A stretch of DNA of 64,000 bases from Burkholderia sp. BCC1644 (GCF_902833225.1 NZ_CADFEI010000025.1:26795-90794); one strand, 5' to 3'. Shown: positions 7,984 to 17,454, counted from the first letter of the stretch. Numbers and translations: made by a program. The notes: generated by a model from the sequence alone, not told the origin.

Positions 7984-10896
7984 ATGGCGAGTAACAACGT
8001 AGCCCAATTTGCCGCGGAACTGAAAATGCCTGCTGGTGTGCTGCTCGAACAGCTGCAGGCAGCGGGCGTCCAGAAAGCGAGTGAAGACGATGCGCTGTCC
8101 GAAACGGACAAGGCGCGTCTGCTCGATCATTTGCGCAAGTCGCACGGCGCAACCGACGGCGACAAGCGCAAGATCACGCTGACCCGCAAGCATACGTCGG
8201 AGATCAAGCAATCTGACGCGACGGGCAAGGCTCGCACCATTCAGGTCGAGGTCCGCAAGAAGCGCACGTTCGTCAAGCGCGACGACGTGAGCGAGGGTGC
8301 GGAACAGGGTCAGGCGCAGGTCGCCGAAGCGGACGACGATGCGGAACTGAAGCGTCGCGAGGAAGAGGCGCGCCGCGAGGCCGAGCTGCTCGAGAAGCAG
8401 GCGCAGGAACTGCGCGAGCGCCAGGAACGCCTGGAGCGCGACGAAGCCGAACGCCGCGCCCGCGAGGAAGCGGCTGAAGCCGAGCGCCGTCGTGCCGAGG
8501 AAGAAGCGGCGAAGCGTGCCGCGGCCGAAGCCGCTGTGGCACAGCAGCAGGCGGCAGCGCAGCAGGCTGCTGCGGCCGAGCAGGAAACGGCAAGCGCACA
8601 GTCCGCGCAGGACGAGGCACGCGCGGCCGCCGAACGTGCGGCCCAGCGCGAAGCAGCGAAGAAGGCCGAGGACGCAGCCCGCGAGGCGGCGGACAAGGCG
8701 CGCGCCGAGCAGGAAGAGATCAGCAAGCGTCGCGCGGCGGCAGAAGCCGAAGCACGCGCGATCCGCGAAATGATGAACACGCCGCGCAAGGCCGTGGTCA
8801 AGGCAGTCGAGCCGCCGAAGCCGGTCGAGCCGCCGAAGCCGGCCGAAGCGAAGGGTACGCTGCACAAGCCGGCGAAGCCGGAAGGCGCGCAGGCGCGTCC
8901 GGCCGTGAAGAAGCCGGCCGGTGCTGCCACCCCGGCAACGACGCAGGCGCCGGCAGGCGCGGGCGACCGCAACAAGAAGCCCGCAGGCAAGGGTGGCTGG
9001 CAGGACGACGCGTCGAAGCGCCGCGGCATCAAGACGCGCGGCGATTCGAGCGGCGGCGTCGACCGCGGCTGGCGCGGCGGCCCGAAGGGTCGCGGCCGTC
9101 ACCAGGACAGCTCGACGTTCCAGGCGCCGACCGAACCGATCGTCCGTGAAGTGCACGTGCCGGAAACCGTGTCGGTTGCCGATCTCGCGCACAAGATGTC
9201 GATCAAGGCCTCCGAAGTCATCAAGGTGATGATGAAGATGGGCCAGATGGTCACGATCAACCAGGTGCTGGACCAGGAAACGGCGATGATCATCGTCGAG
9301 GAACTGGGCCATCGCGCGGTTGCCGCGAAGCTGGACGATCCGGAAGCGCTGCTGGTCGAAGGCGAAACGAGTACCGATGCGGAGCAACTGCCGCGTCCGC
9401 CGGTCGTCACGGTCATGGGTCACGTCGACCACGGCAAGACCTCGCTGCTGGACCACATCCGCCGCGCGAAGGTTGCCGCTGGCGAAGCGGGCGGCATTAC
9501 GCAGCACATCGGCGCTTATCACGTCGACACGCCGCGTGGCGTCATCACGTTCCTCGATACGCCGGGTCACGAAGCGTTCACGGCAATGCGTGCACGCGGC
9601 GCGAAGGCGACCGACATCGTGGTGCTGGTGGTGGCAGCCGACGACGGCGTGATGCCGCAGACGAAGGAAGCCATCGCCCACGCGAAGGCGGGTGGTGTGC
9701 CGATCGTCGTGGCGATCAACAAGATCGACAAGCCGGACGCGAACCTCGATCGCGTCAAGCAGGAGCTGGTCGCGGAAGGCGTCGTGCCGGAAGAGTACGG
9801 TGGCGATTCGCCGTTCGTGCCGGTGTCGGCCAAGACGGGCGCGGGTATCGACGATCTGCTCGAGAACGTGTTGCTGCAAGCCGAAGTGCTGGAGTTGAAG
9901 GCACCGGTCGAAGCACCGGCCAAGGGCATCGTGATCGAAGCGAAGCTCGACAAGGGCAAAGGCCCGGTCGCGACGATCCTCGTGCAGTCCGGTACGCTGA
10001 ATCGCGGCGACATCGTGCTGGCCGGTACGGCCTACGGCCGCGTGCGTGCGATGCTCGACGAGAACGGCAAGCCGGCGAAGGAAGCCGGCCCGTCGATCCC
10101 GGTCGAAATCCAGGGTCTGTCGGAAGTGCCGGGCGCGGGCGAAGAAGTGATCGTGCTGCCGGACGAGCGCAAGGCGCGTGAAATCGCCCTGTTCCGTCAA
10201 GGCAAGTTCCGCGACGTGAAGCTGGCGAAGCAGCAGGCCGCGAAGCTGGAAAGCATGCTCGAACAGATGGGCGAAGGCGAAGTGCAGAACCTGCCGCTCA
10301 TCATCAAGGCAGACGTGCAGGGTTCGCAGGAAGCACTCGTGCAGTCGCTGCTCAAGCTGTCGACCGACGAAGTGCGCGTGCAGATCGTGCACAGCGCGGT
10401 GGGTGGCATCAGCGAAAACGACGTCAACCTCGCGACGGCATCGAAGGCGGTCATCATCGGCTTCAACACGCGTGCGGATGCACAGGCACGCAAGCTGGCC
10501 GAGGCGAACGGCATCGACATCCGTTACTACAACATCATCTATGACGCAGTGGATGAGGTGAAGGCGGCGATGTCGGGCATGCTGGCGCCGGAGAAGCGCG
10601 AAGTCATCACCGGCATGGTCGAGGTGCGCCAGGTCTTCAAGGTGCCGAAGATCGGTGCGGTCGCCGGCTGTATGGTGACGGACGGTATCGTCAAGCGCTC
10701 GTCGTCGGTGCGCGTGCTGCGCAACAACGTCGTGATCTTCACCGGCGAACTCGAATCGCTGAAGCGCTTCAAGGACGACGTGAAGGAAGTGAAGCAAGGC
10801 TTCGAGTGCGGTATGTCGGTGAAGAACTTCAACGACATCGTCGAAGGCGACCAGTTCGAAGTCTTCGAAGTGACCGAAGTCGCGCGTACGCTGTAA
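7984..10896 (+). CDS. infB: Translation initiation factor IF-2
   Basis: This GTPase of 970 residues places initiator tRNA on the 30S subunit. The IF2N module is at residues 1-50. A long Ala/Glu/Arg/Lys-rich charged helix follows (about 100-270), then a second N domain. The G domain has 'GHVDHGKT' at 479-486, 'DTPGHEAF' near 525 and 'NKID' near 579. IF2 domains II-IV follow to the C terminus. The ATG follows AAGAGGA. IF-2 length varies mainly through the helical linker, and 970 residues is within the range of the long proteobacterial forms. Confidence 0.98.
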   Translation: MASNNVAQFAAELKMPAGVLLEQLQAAGVQKASEDDALSETDKARLLDHLRKSHGATDGDKRKITLTRKHTSEIKQSDATGKARTIQVEVRKKRTFVKRDDVSEGAEQGQAQVAEADDDAELKRREEEARREAELLEKQAQELRERQERLERDEAERRAREEAAEAERRRAEEEAAKRAAAEAAVAQQQAAAQQAAAAEQETASAQSAQDEARAAAERAAQREAAKKAEDAAREAADKARAEQEEISKRRAAAEAEARAIREMMNTPRKAVVKAVEPPKPVEPPKPAEAKGTLHKPAKPEGAQARPAVKKPAGAATPATTQAPAGAGDRNKKPAGKGGWQDDASKRRGIKTRGDSSGGVDRGWRGGPKGRGRHQDSSTFQAPTEPIVREVHVPETVSVADLAHKMSIKASEVIKVMMKMGQMVTINQVLDQETAMIIVEELGHRAVAAKLDDPEALLVEGETSTDAEQLPRPPVVTVMGHVDHGKTSLLDHIRRAKVAAGEAGGITQHIGAYHVDTPRGVITFLDTPGHEAFTAMRARGAKATDIVVLVVAADDGVMPQTKEAIAHAKAGGVPIVVAINKIDKPDANLDRVKQELVAEGVVPEEYGGDSPFVPVSAKTGAGIDDLLENVLLQAEVLELKAPVEAPAKGIVIEAKLDKGKGPVATILVQSGTLNRGDIVLAGTAYGRVRAMLDENGKPAKEAGPSIPVEIQGLSEVPGAGEEVIVLPDERKAREIALFRQGKFRDVKLAKQQAAKLESMLEQMGEGEVQNLPLIIKADVQGSQEALVQSLLKLSTDEVRVQIVHSAVGGISENDVNLATASKAVIIGFNTRADAQARKLAEANGIDIRYYNIIYDAVDEVKAAMSGMLAPEKREVITGMVEVRQVFKVPKIGAVAGCMVTDGIVKRSSSVRVLRNNVVIFTGELESLKRFKDDVKEVKQGFECGMSVKNFNDIVEGDQFEVFEVTEVARTL

Positions 10897-10913
10897 TCGT
10901 CGCACATCGGCTC

Positions 10914-10950
10914 ATGGGCGGGGCAGGCTTGGGCCTGTCCCGCCCATTTT
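10914..10950 (+). terminator. Hairpin with short T tail between infB and rbfA
   Basis: The 15-nt arms 10914-10928 and 10933-10947 pair completely with one G-U wobble around a TTGG loop, and TTT follows. The stem is very stable but the U-tract is short, so it may only partly terminate or may mark an RNA processing site between infB and rbfA-truB. Its base sequence (ATGGGCG/CGCCCAT) matches that of the rimP leader hairpin. Confidence 0.6.
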
Positions 10951-11010
10951 CATGGTGGCGTGCCGACAATGGCCGCCGCTTTATCCTGATAAACGGATCA
11001 CGGATCGATC

Positions 11011-11409
11011 ATGTCCAGGAAGCGTACTTCCCCCAATCGCAACGTTCAGATCGCCGACCAGATTCAGCGCGATCTGTCCGAACTCATCATGCGCGAGGTC
11101 AAAGACCCGCGTATCGGCATCGTGACCATCCAGAGCGTGGAGCTCACGCCGGACTATGCGCACGCGAAGGTCTACTTCACTGCGCTCACCGGCGATCCGG
11201 AAAAGACGCAGGAGGCGCTGAACCACGCGTCGGGCCACCTGCACAACCTGCTGTTCAAGCGCCTGCACATTCATACGGTGCCGACGCTGCATTTCCATTA
11301 CGACCAGACGATCGAGAAGGCCGTCGAAATGTCGCGCCTGATCAAGGAAGCGAACGCGACGCGCGCGAAGGACGACGACGAGGCCGACGCGCCCTCCAAG
11401 GACGACTGA
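11011..11409 (+). CDS. rbfA: 30S ribosome-binding factor RbfA
   Basis: The 132-residue protein has the KH-like RbfA fold. The opening 'RNVQIADQIQRDLSELI' and the core 'DPRIGIVTIQSVELTPDYAHA' are characteristic. RbfA binds the central 30S region near 16S helix 1 for late maturation and cold adaptation. The C-terminal tail of about 15 residues is acidic. It ends 13 bp before truB, so the pair is co-transcribed. The hairpin 64-97 bp upstream separates it from infB. Confidence 0.96.
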   Translation: MSRKRTSPNRNVQIADQIQRDLSELIMREVKDPRIGIVTIQSVELTPDYAHAKVYFTALTGDPEKTQEALNHASGHLHNLLFKRLHIHTVPTLHFHYDQTIEKAVEMSRLIKEANATRAKDDDEADAPSKDD

Positions 11410-11422
11410 TCTCGACCGGCCT

Positions 11423-12355
11423 ATGACGACTGCAGCACCCCAACGTCCGCGTGTGCCCCGGCGCGTGCTGGACGGCGTCCTCCTGCTCGACAAGCCGGTC
11501 GGCCTGTCGAGCAACGATGCGCTGATTCGCGCGAAGCGCCTGCTCCTCGCGAAGAAAGCCGGTCACACCGGTACGCTCGATCCGCTGGCGTCGGGCCTGC
11601 TGCCGCTGTGTTTCGGCGAGGCGACCAAGTTTTCGCAGGATTTGCTCGAGGCTGACAAGACCTACGAAGCGACGATGCGTCTTGGCCAGCGCACGGCCAC
11701 CGGCGATGCGGAAGGCGACGTGATCGACACGCGGCCCGTCGAATGCGACCGGGCCGCGGTAGAAGCCGCGCTCGTGCGCTTCACCGGCGAGATCGTGCAG
11801 GTGCCGCCGATGTATTCGGCGCTCAAGCGAGATGGCAAGCCGCTGTACGAATACGCGCGCGCGGGCCAGACCGTCGAGCGGGAAGGTCGTAACGTAACGA
11901 TTCATGTGCTCGAACTGCTCGCTTGCGAGTTGCCCGACGTGACGTTTCGCGTGACCTGCAGCAAGGGCACGTACGTGCGTACGCTTGCGGAAGACATCGG
12001 CGAGGCGCTTGGTTGCGGCGCGCATCTGACGATGCTGCGTCGCACGGGCGTCGGTGCGCTGACGCTCGAACACGCGGTGACGCTCGATGCGTTGTCGGAT
12101 GCAGCCGAAGCGGCGCGCGATGCATGGCTCCAGCCGGTCGATGCGTTGTTGTCGACGTTTCCGCTCGTTCGTCTCGACGACGCGTCCGCGAAGCGGTTCC
12201 TGCACGGCCAGCGTCTGCCGCTGTCGGAGCTCGGGCCGATCGATGCGGCCGACGGCGAGCGTGTGCGCGTCTACGACGCCACGCGGCTGCTCGGCGTGGC
12301 GCGCAAGGCCAATGGCGTACTGGCACCGGAACGGCTCGTTGTGACGGCGGCCTGA
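11423..12355 (+). CDS. truB: tRNA pseudouridine-55 synthase TruB
   Basis: The 310-residue protein makes pseudouridine 55 in the T-loop of tRNAs. The catalytic Asp53 lies in 'GHTGTLDPLASGLLPL', and the RNA-binding 'YSALKRDGKPLYEYAR' motif follows. A C-terminal PUA-like domain begins near residue 240. It is the last gene of the transcription/translation cluster and is followed by a strong bidirectional terminator. Confidence 0.97.
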   Translation: MTTAAPQRPRVPRRVLDGVLLLDKPVGLSSNDALIRAKRLLLAKKAGHTGTLDPLASGLLPLCFGEATKFSQDLLEADKTYEATMRLGQRTATGDAEGDVIDTRPVECDRAAVEAALVRFTGEIVQVPPMYSALKRDGKPLYEYARAGQTVEREGRNVTIHVLELLACELPDVTFRVTCSKGTYVRTLAEDIGEALGCGAHLTMLRRTGVGALTLEHAVTLDALSDAAEAARDAWLQPVDALLSTFPLVRLDDASAKRFLHGQRLPLSELGPIDAADGERVRVYDATRLLGVARKANGVLAPERLVVTAA

Positions 12356-12390
12356 CGCAGCGGCGCGAGTACGCCGCAGTCGGCACAAGA

Positions 12391-12421
12391 AAAAGCCCGG
12401 TCGAATCGACCGGGCTTTTTT
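12391..12421. terminator. Bidirectional intrinsic terminator between truB and emrB
   Basis: The arms AAAAGCCCGGTCG and CGACCGGGCTTTT form a perfect stem around an AAT loop. T-rich tails lie on both sides. It can serve truB from the left and the convergent emrB operon from the right. Confidence 0.88.
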
Positions 12422-12460
12422 GTTTGATGCGTCAGCGTTGCAGCATCGCGCTCCGTGTGA

Positions 12461-14020
12461 TCAGTGCGCCGCCGACGCGGCCGCCCCGGCATCGCCGCCG
12501 CCCGAGCGCTCGGGCTTGGTGATCCAGATCAGTGCGATCAGCAACACGAAGATCGCCGCGGAGATGTAGAACAAGTCGTTCACGCCGAGCTGGGCGGCCT
12601 GTTGGGTAGCCAGGTTGTTGATCAGCCCGTGTGCCTGGTCCTGCGTCAGCCCGAGGTTGCCCATCTGCGTGACGGCCTGGTTGAACGTCGGGTTGTACAC
12701 GTTCGTCTGTTCGACCAGTTGCGCGTGATGGAAGTTGTTGCGGTGATCCCACGCGGTCTGGAAGATCGACGTGCCGATGCCGCCGCACATGATCCGCACG
12801 AAGTTCGACAGGCCGGACGCCGCGGGAATGCGGTGGCCGGGCAGGCCGGACAACGTGATCGACACGAGCGGGATGAAGAAGCCGGCCATCGCGATGCCCT
12901 GTACGAGCGTCGGCAGCGTCAGCGACCATTCGTCGACGCCGGTCGTGTAGCGTGAGCGCATCCAGAAGCACAGTGCGAACGTCAGGAATGCGGCGGTCGC
13001 GATGTAGCGCGGATCGGTGCGCGGCAGGAACTTGCCGGTCAACGGCGACAGCAGGATCGCGAACAGCCCGACCGGTGCCATCACGAGGCCGGCGTCGGTC
13101 GCCGTGTAGCCGATCTGGGTCTGCAACCACAGCGGCAGCAGCACGAGGTTGCCGAAGTAGAGCCCGTAACCGACTGCCAGTGCGACCGTACCACCCGTGA
13201 AGTTGCGCCGGCGGAACAGCGACAGGTCGACGACGGGGTGCTCGGCGGTCAGCTCCCAGATCACGAAGAACGCGAACGAGATGATCGCGATCAGCGCGAG
13301 CGCGACGATCGTCGTCGACGAGAACCAGTCCAGATCCTTGCCCTTGTCGAGCATGATCTGAAGCGAGCCGACCCACAGCACGAGCAGTGCCAGGCCGACG
13401 CCGTCGATCGGCGCGCGGCGCACCGTCGATTCACGCGCGCGATAGATCGACCACGTCGCAAGCGCGGCGGCGATGCCGACCGGGATGTTCACGTAGAAGA
13501 TCCACGGCCACGAGTAGTTGTCCGAAATCCAGCCGCCGAGAATCGGGCCCGCGACCGGCGCGATCAGCGTCGTCATCGACCACAGCGCAAGCGCCATCGG
13601 CGCCTTCGCACGTGGATAGCTCGACAGCAGCAGCGATTGCGACAGCGGAATCATCGGGCCGGCGACCGCGCCCTGCAGCACGCGCGACGCGAGCAGGAAC
13701 GGCAGGCTCGGCGCGAGGCCGCACATCCACGACGAGATGACGAACAGGATGATCGACGCGAGGAACAGGCGGACCTGCCCGAAGCGATCGGTCAGCCAGC
13801 CCGTCAGCGGCACCGAGATCGCGTTCGCGACCGCGAACGACGTGATGACCCACGTGCCCTGGTCGGACGACACGCCGAGATCGCCCGAGATGGTCGGGAT
13901 CGCGACGTTCGCGATGGACGTGTCGAGCACGTTCATGAACACCGCGAGCGATACCGCGATCGTCCCGAGCAGAAGTTTCCCGCCCTGCAAGGGCGGGTAC
14001 GAGACAGGAGCCTGTGCCAT
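12461..14020 (-). CDS. emrB: DHA2-family multidrug efflux transporter, EmrB type
   Basis: This 519-residue inner-membrane protein has the 14-helix DHA2 pattern of the major facilitator superfamily. Motif A is near 'GWLTDRFGQVRLFL' (residues about 74-87), and motif C-like glycine-rich helix 5 is 'APVAGPILGGWI'. EmrB proteins exchange protons for hydrophobic drugs and work with an EmrA adaptor and an outer-membrane channel. All three are present here in one operon, in the order outer-membrane factor, adaptor, transporter. The ATG is 28 bp after the emrA stop. The gene converges on truB. The substrate is unknown. Confidence 0.92.
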   Translation of the reverse strand: MAQAPVSYPPLQGGKLLLGTIAVSLAVFMNVLDTSIANVAIPTISGDLGVSSDQGTWVITSFAVANAISVPLTGWLTDRFGQVRLFLASIILFVISSWMCGLAPSLPFLLASRVLQGAVAGPMIPLSQSLLLSSYPRAKAPMALALWSMTTLIAPVAGPILGGWISDNYSWPWIFYVNIPVGIAAALATWSIYRARESTVRRAPIDGVGLALLVLWVGSLQIMLDKGKDLDWFSSTTIVALALIAIISFAFFVIWELTAEHPVVDLSLFRRRNFTGGTVALAVGYGLYFGNLVLLPLWLQTQIGYTATDAGLVMAPVGLFAILLSPLTGKFLPRTDPRYIATAAFLTFALCFWMRSRYTTGVDEWSLTLPTLVQGIAMAGFFIPLVSITLSGLPGHRIPAASGLSNFVRIMCGGIGTSIFQTAWDHRNNFHHAQLVEQTNVYNPTFNQAVTQMGNLGLTQDQAHGLINNLATQQAAQLGVNDLFYISAAIFVLLIALIWITKPERSGGGDAGAAASAAH

Positions 14021-14048
14021 GTCGGTTGTTTTTCCGGAGTCGGAACGA

Positions 14049-15263
14049 TTACATCATTTTCGCGGCGCTGTTCGGCTTCGCCGCCACGGGTGCCGACGCG
14101 TTGCCGCCTGCGTTCTCGGCGATGACGCGCGCGATTTCGGCATCGGCTTCGTCTCCGTACTTCGCGAACACGTTGGTCTCGTAGACGGTGTTCGGCGCGT
14201 TGACGAGCTGGTCGCCGCGTTCGTCCTTGATGTCCACGTCGACCTGCATCGACAGGCCGATGCGCAGCGGATGCTTGTCGAGATCCTTCGGGTCGAGCTC
14301 GATCCGCACCGGCAGGCGCTGCACGACCTTGATCCAGTTGCCGGTCGCATTCTGCGCCGGCAGCAGCGAGAACGCCGAGCCCGTCCCGGCCGAGAAGCCG
14401 ACGACCTTGCCGTGGTAGGTGACCGACGAGCCGTAGATGTCGGCCGTCATCTCGACCGGCTGGCCGATGCGCATGTGCTTCAGCTGGACTTCCTTGAAGT
14501 TCGCGTCGACCCACACGGCGTTCAGCGGCACCACCGACATCAGCGGCGTGCCCGGCGACACGCGCTGGCCGACCTGCACCGAGCGCTTCGCGACGTAGCC
14601 GGTGACCGGCGCCGGCAGCACGTTACGCGCATTCGCGAGGTAGGCGTCGCGAACCTTCGCGGCGGCGGCCATCACGTTCGGGTGCGATGCGATCGTCGTG
14701 TTCGCGGTCAGTGCGCGATTCGACGCGAGCTGCTGCTGCGCGGCGTCGACCGATGCCTGCGCGGCCTTCACGGCGTCGCGTGCGTGCGAGATTTCTTCCT
14801 GCGACACGGCGCCCGTCTGAGCGACGGCCATGCGACGACGCAGGTCGTCCTGGGCCTTCGACAGGTCGGACTGGCGCAGCGCGACCTGCGCGCGGTACTG
14901 GTCGTCGTTGACGAACAGGCCGCGCACCTGGCGCACCGTCTGCGCGAGGTTCGCTTCCGCCTGCTGCAGCGCGACCTGCGAATCGGCCGGGTCGAGCACG
15001 ACCAGCGGGTCGCCGGACTTGACCGTCTGCGTATCGTCCGCCTTCACGGCGATCACGGTGCCGGTGACCTGCGGCGTGATCTGTACGACGTTGCCGTTCA
15101 CGTACGCATCGTCGGTGCCTTCATGGAAGCGGGCGACGAGGAAGTAATACAGGCCGTACGCGATGGCCGCGATCACGATGACCGCGACGAGCAGCGTCAT
15201 CATTCGCTTGCGCTTGCCGTTGTTCTGCGGCTGCGCGCTGGCGGCGTTTTGTTGGTCGCTCAT
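14049..15263 (-). CDS. emrA: HlyD/EmrA-family periplasmic adaptor
   Basis: The 404-residue membrane-fusion protein links inner-membrane EmrB to the outer-membrane channel. A short cytoplasmic start leads into one transmembrane helix at about residues 20-42 (MMTLLVAVIVIAAIAYG region). Next come a biotinyl-lipoyl-like domain with 'VTGTVIAVKADDTQTVKSGD', a coiled-coil hairpin at about residues 95-200 and beta-barrel domains. The acidic C terminus is followed by an Ala-rich tail. It sits between the outer-membrane factor (52 bp upstream) and emrB (28 bp downstream). Confidence 0.93.
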   Translation of the reverse strand: MSDQQNAASAQPQNNGKRKRMMTLLVAVIVIAAIAYGLYYFLVARFHEGTDDAYVNGNVVQITPQVTGTVIAVKADDTQTVKSGDPLVVLDPADSQVALQQAEANLAQTVRQVRGLFVNDDQYRAQVALRQSDLSKAQDDLRRRMAVAQTGAVSQEEISHARDAVKAAQASVDAAQQQLASNRALTANTTIASHPNVMAAAAKVRDAYLANARNVLPAPVTGYVAKRSVQVGQRVSPGTPLMSVVPLNAVWVDANFKEVQLKHMRIGQPVEMTADIYGSSVTYHGKVVGFSAGTGSAFSLLPAQNATGNWIKVVQRLPVRIELDPKDLDKHPLRIGLSMQVDVDIKDERGDQLVNAPNTVYETNVFAKYGDEADAEIARVIAENAGGNASAPVAAKPNSAAKMM

Positions 15264-15315
15264 GGCGATTTTCTCCGTCCGTTATTTCGAGTGTCTGCGT
15301 AGTGGTGGCGCCGGA

Positions 15316-16812
15316 TCAGTTGGCGGCCTGTTTGGTCGGCTTGGCTGCGTCGGGCGCGGCGAGCGGCGTACCGGTCGCATCGAACCCGCCGCCCAGCGCC
15401 TTGATCAGTGCGAGCTGCATGTCGCGACGGCGCATCTTCAGGTTGGTCACCGTCTGTTCGGATGCGAGACGGTTGCTGTCCGCGGTCAGCACCTGCAGTT
15501 GCGGCGACAGGCCGGCCTTGTATCGGATCACCGCGAGATCGTAGGCGCGCGTCGACGCGTCGAGTGCGTTTTGCGCGTCGCCCATCTGGCGGTCGACCGC
15601 GCGGATCGACGCGACTTGGGTCGCGACGTCGTTCAGCGCGCTGATCAGCGTCTGGTTGTAGTTCGCCACCGACAGGTCGAAGTCCGCATAGCGGCCCTTG
15701 AGCTGGGCGCGCAGCGCGCCGGCGTCGAAGATCGGCAGGTGGATCGCCGGGCCGAACTGCGCCTGGCGGCTCGCGAAGTTCAGGAATTTGCCCCAGCCGA
15801 ATGCATCGAAACCGAAGCCGGCCGCAAGGTTCACGTCGGGGTAGAACTCGGCCTTCGCTTCCTTGACGTCGTGCATCGCGGCCTCGACCTGCCAGCGCGC
15901 GGCGACGATGTCGGGGCGGCGCGACACGAGATCGGCCGGCAGGTTGCCGGGCAGCGCGATTTCAGCGGTCGGGTTCATCACGGGCGCGGCGATCTGCAGC
16001 CCGCGATCCGGACCCTTGCCGAGCAGCGCGGCGAGCTGGTAGCGCACCGTCGTGATCTGGCCGTCGAGGTCCGACAGCGAAGCCTGCGTTGTCGCGATGT
16101 TGCCGCGCGCCGTCTGGCGTTCGACGTTGGTATCGAGGCCGGCCGACACGCGGCCGTCGGTGATCTTGCCGACCGTCTCGCGATTGGAGATCTCGCGTTT
16201 CGCGATGTCGCGCAGCGCATAAAGCTGCGCGAGCGAGTTGTAGGTGCGTGCGACCGACGACGCGAGCGTGATGCGCGCCTGCTGCATGTCGGCTTCGGCG
16301 GACTTCTCCTGCGACACGGCAGTGTGCAGGCGTTCGCGGTTCTTGCCCCACAGGTCGAGTTCCCACGACGCGCTCGCGAGCGCGTTGTTCTCGCTGTACC
16401 ACTGGCCGCCGTACGGGGGCGGGAACAGCGCGTTCGACGAGTACAGCTCGCGCGTCCACGAGTAGCTGGCTTCGGCCTTCGGCATCAGGTTCGAACGCGA
16501 CGATTCGATGTACGACGATGCTTTCGCGATGCGTGCCTGCGCCTGTGCGATCGACGGATTGCCCTGCAGCGCTTCGTCGATCAGCTTCGGCAGTTGCGGA
16601 TCGCCGAACTGGTTGGCCCAGTCGAGCGCCGGCCACTGGCCGCCCTGGGCCGGGAGGCTCTGGGCGGACTCGAATTGCGATGCGGGGGCGATCTGCTTGT
16701 CGCTCTTGATGCCGATGTAGTTTGCGCAGCCCGCCAGTGCGAATGCGGCGACCGCGGCGGCAACGGCGGCGCGGCACGACCCGGCGCGCACGGACAACGG
16801 GGAGGATTTCAT
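15316..16812 (-). CDS. NodT/OprM-family outer-membrane efflux lipoprotein
   Basis: This outer-membrane factor completes the EmrAB-type tripartite pump. The chosen ATG gives 498 residues with a classical lipoprotein signal of 29 residues ending in the lipobox 'LAGC', after which the Cys is acylated. Two OEP repeats (about 60-260 and 270-480) build the TolC-like trunk, including 'YSSNALFPPPYGGQWY' and 'LVSRRPDIVAARWQVEAA'. An in-frame GTG 36 bp earlier (16848) also has an AAGGA upstream, but it would give an unusually long signal peptide. The candidate MarR operator lies 70 bp upstream. Confidence 0.9.
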   Translation of the reverse strand: MKSSPLSVRAGSCRAAVAAAVAAFALAGCANYIGIKSDKQIAPASQFESAQSLPAQGGQWPALDWANQFGDPQLPKLIDEALQGNPSIAQAQARIAKASSYIESSRSNLMPKAEASYSWTRELYSSNALFPPPYGGQWYSENNALASASWELDLWGKNRERLHTAVSQEKSAEADMQQARITLASSVARTYNSLAQLYALRDIAKREISNRETVGKITDGRVSAGLDTNVERQTARGNIATTQASLSDLDGQITTVRYQLAALLGKGPDRGLQIAAPVMNPTAEIALPGNLPADLVSRRPDIVAARWQVEAAMHDVKEAKAEFYPDVNLAAGFGFDAFGWGKFLNFASRQAQFGPAIHLPIFDAGALRAQLKGRYADFDLSVANYNQTLISALNDVATQVASIRAVDRQMGDAQNALDASTRAYDLAVIRYKAGLSPQLQVLTADSNRLASEQTVTNLKMRRRDMQLALIKALGGGFDATGTPLAAPDAAKPTKQAAN

Positions 16813-16881
16813 CGCGCTGACCCCTGACTCGGAATGAATGATGGACACTGCAAGGATTTCCTTACATTAATCTGTCAAAAG

Positions 16882-16902
16882 TAATTGTTATGGCAACTAT
16901 TA
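16882..16902. promoter_or_regulatory. Candidate MarR-type operator upstream of the efflux operon
   Basis: The 21-bp dyad TAATnGTT-N5-AACnATTA fits the size and symmetry of MarR-family sites. It overlaps the stop codon of the marR gene (16900-16902). A TTGACA on the minus strand (16873-16878) lies next to it, which suggests a second promoter for the pump genes controlled by the regulator. Confidence 0.55.
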
Positions 16903-17391
16903 CGCGATGCTACCGCCGGCCGTCTCGCAATAGTTGCTGAGAATGCGGCGCAGCATGCTCTTCAGGAACCCGACTTCCTCCGGCGTAAACCCGTCCAGCA
17001 CCTGGTCGAGCACGCTGCGGAAAATGGGCGGCAGCCGTTCGGCAAGCGTGCGGCCTTCGTCGGTCAGTTCGAGGCGGACGACGCGACGATCCTCGATGCT
17101 GCGCACGCGGGACAGCAGGCCGCGTTTCTCGACCCGGTCGAGCAGGCGCGTGACCGCGCTCGCATCGATCCCGTATTCGCGCGCGAGCTCGGCGGCCGTC
17201 GAGCACTTGCCGACCGCGATCATGAACAGCATGCTCGCCTGCGTGCCCGTGATGCCGAGCTCTTCCTGCGTGCGTTGCGTGACGAGGTTGGTCATCACCG
17301 ATTTCACGCGCGACATCAGATAGCCGACGCTGTCGTTCATCTGATACGAAGACAGCGGCGAAACGGGCGGTTGGGTAGAAGAATCCGACAT
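16900..17391 (-). CDS. MarR-family transcriptional regulator of the efflux operon
   Basis: The 163-residue protein has the MarR winged helix at about residues 45-125: 'AAELAREYGIDASAVTRLLDRVEKRGLL' is the recognition part and 'EDRRVVRLELTDEGR' the wing. MarR dimers usually repress their own gene and adjacent pumps and release DNA when a phenolic or drug ligand binds. It is the promoter-proximal gene of the efflux cluster. The start at 17391 was chosen because the upstream in-frame extension would run through the promoter at 17426-17454. Confidence 0.92.
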   Translation of the reverse strand: MSDSSTQPPVSPLSSYQMNDSVGYLMSRVKSVMTNLVTQRTQEELGITGTQASMLFMIAVGKCSTAAELAREYGIDASAVTRLLDRVEKRGLLSRVRSIEDRRVVRLELTDEGRTLAERLPPIFRSVLDQVLDGFTPEEVGFLKSMLRRILSNYCETAGGSIA

Positions 17392-17425
17392 AAAACCCTG
17401 AAGCTGCAATAGTTGACTAGGCAGC

Positions 17426-17454
17426 AGTATAGGTACAATTGCTTGCCGCGGCAA
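17426..17454 (-). promoter_or_regulatory. Promoter of the marR-efflux operon
   Basis: Reading the minus strand, TTGCCG (17454-17449) and TATACT (17431-17426) are spaced by 17 bp. The leader to the marR ATG is about 28 nt and contains the short dyad TAGTTGACTA near 17410. That dyad shares the half-site AATAGTTG with the 16882 operator, consistent with autoregulation. Confidence 0.6.

Noticed and set aside
7945..10905. Minus-strand open frame of about 986 codons opposite infB
   Set aside because: It mirrors infB codons; the protein is compositionally biased and the opposite strand carries clear IF-2 motifs.
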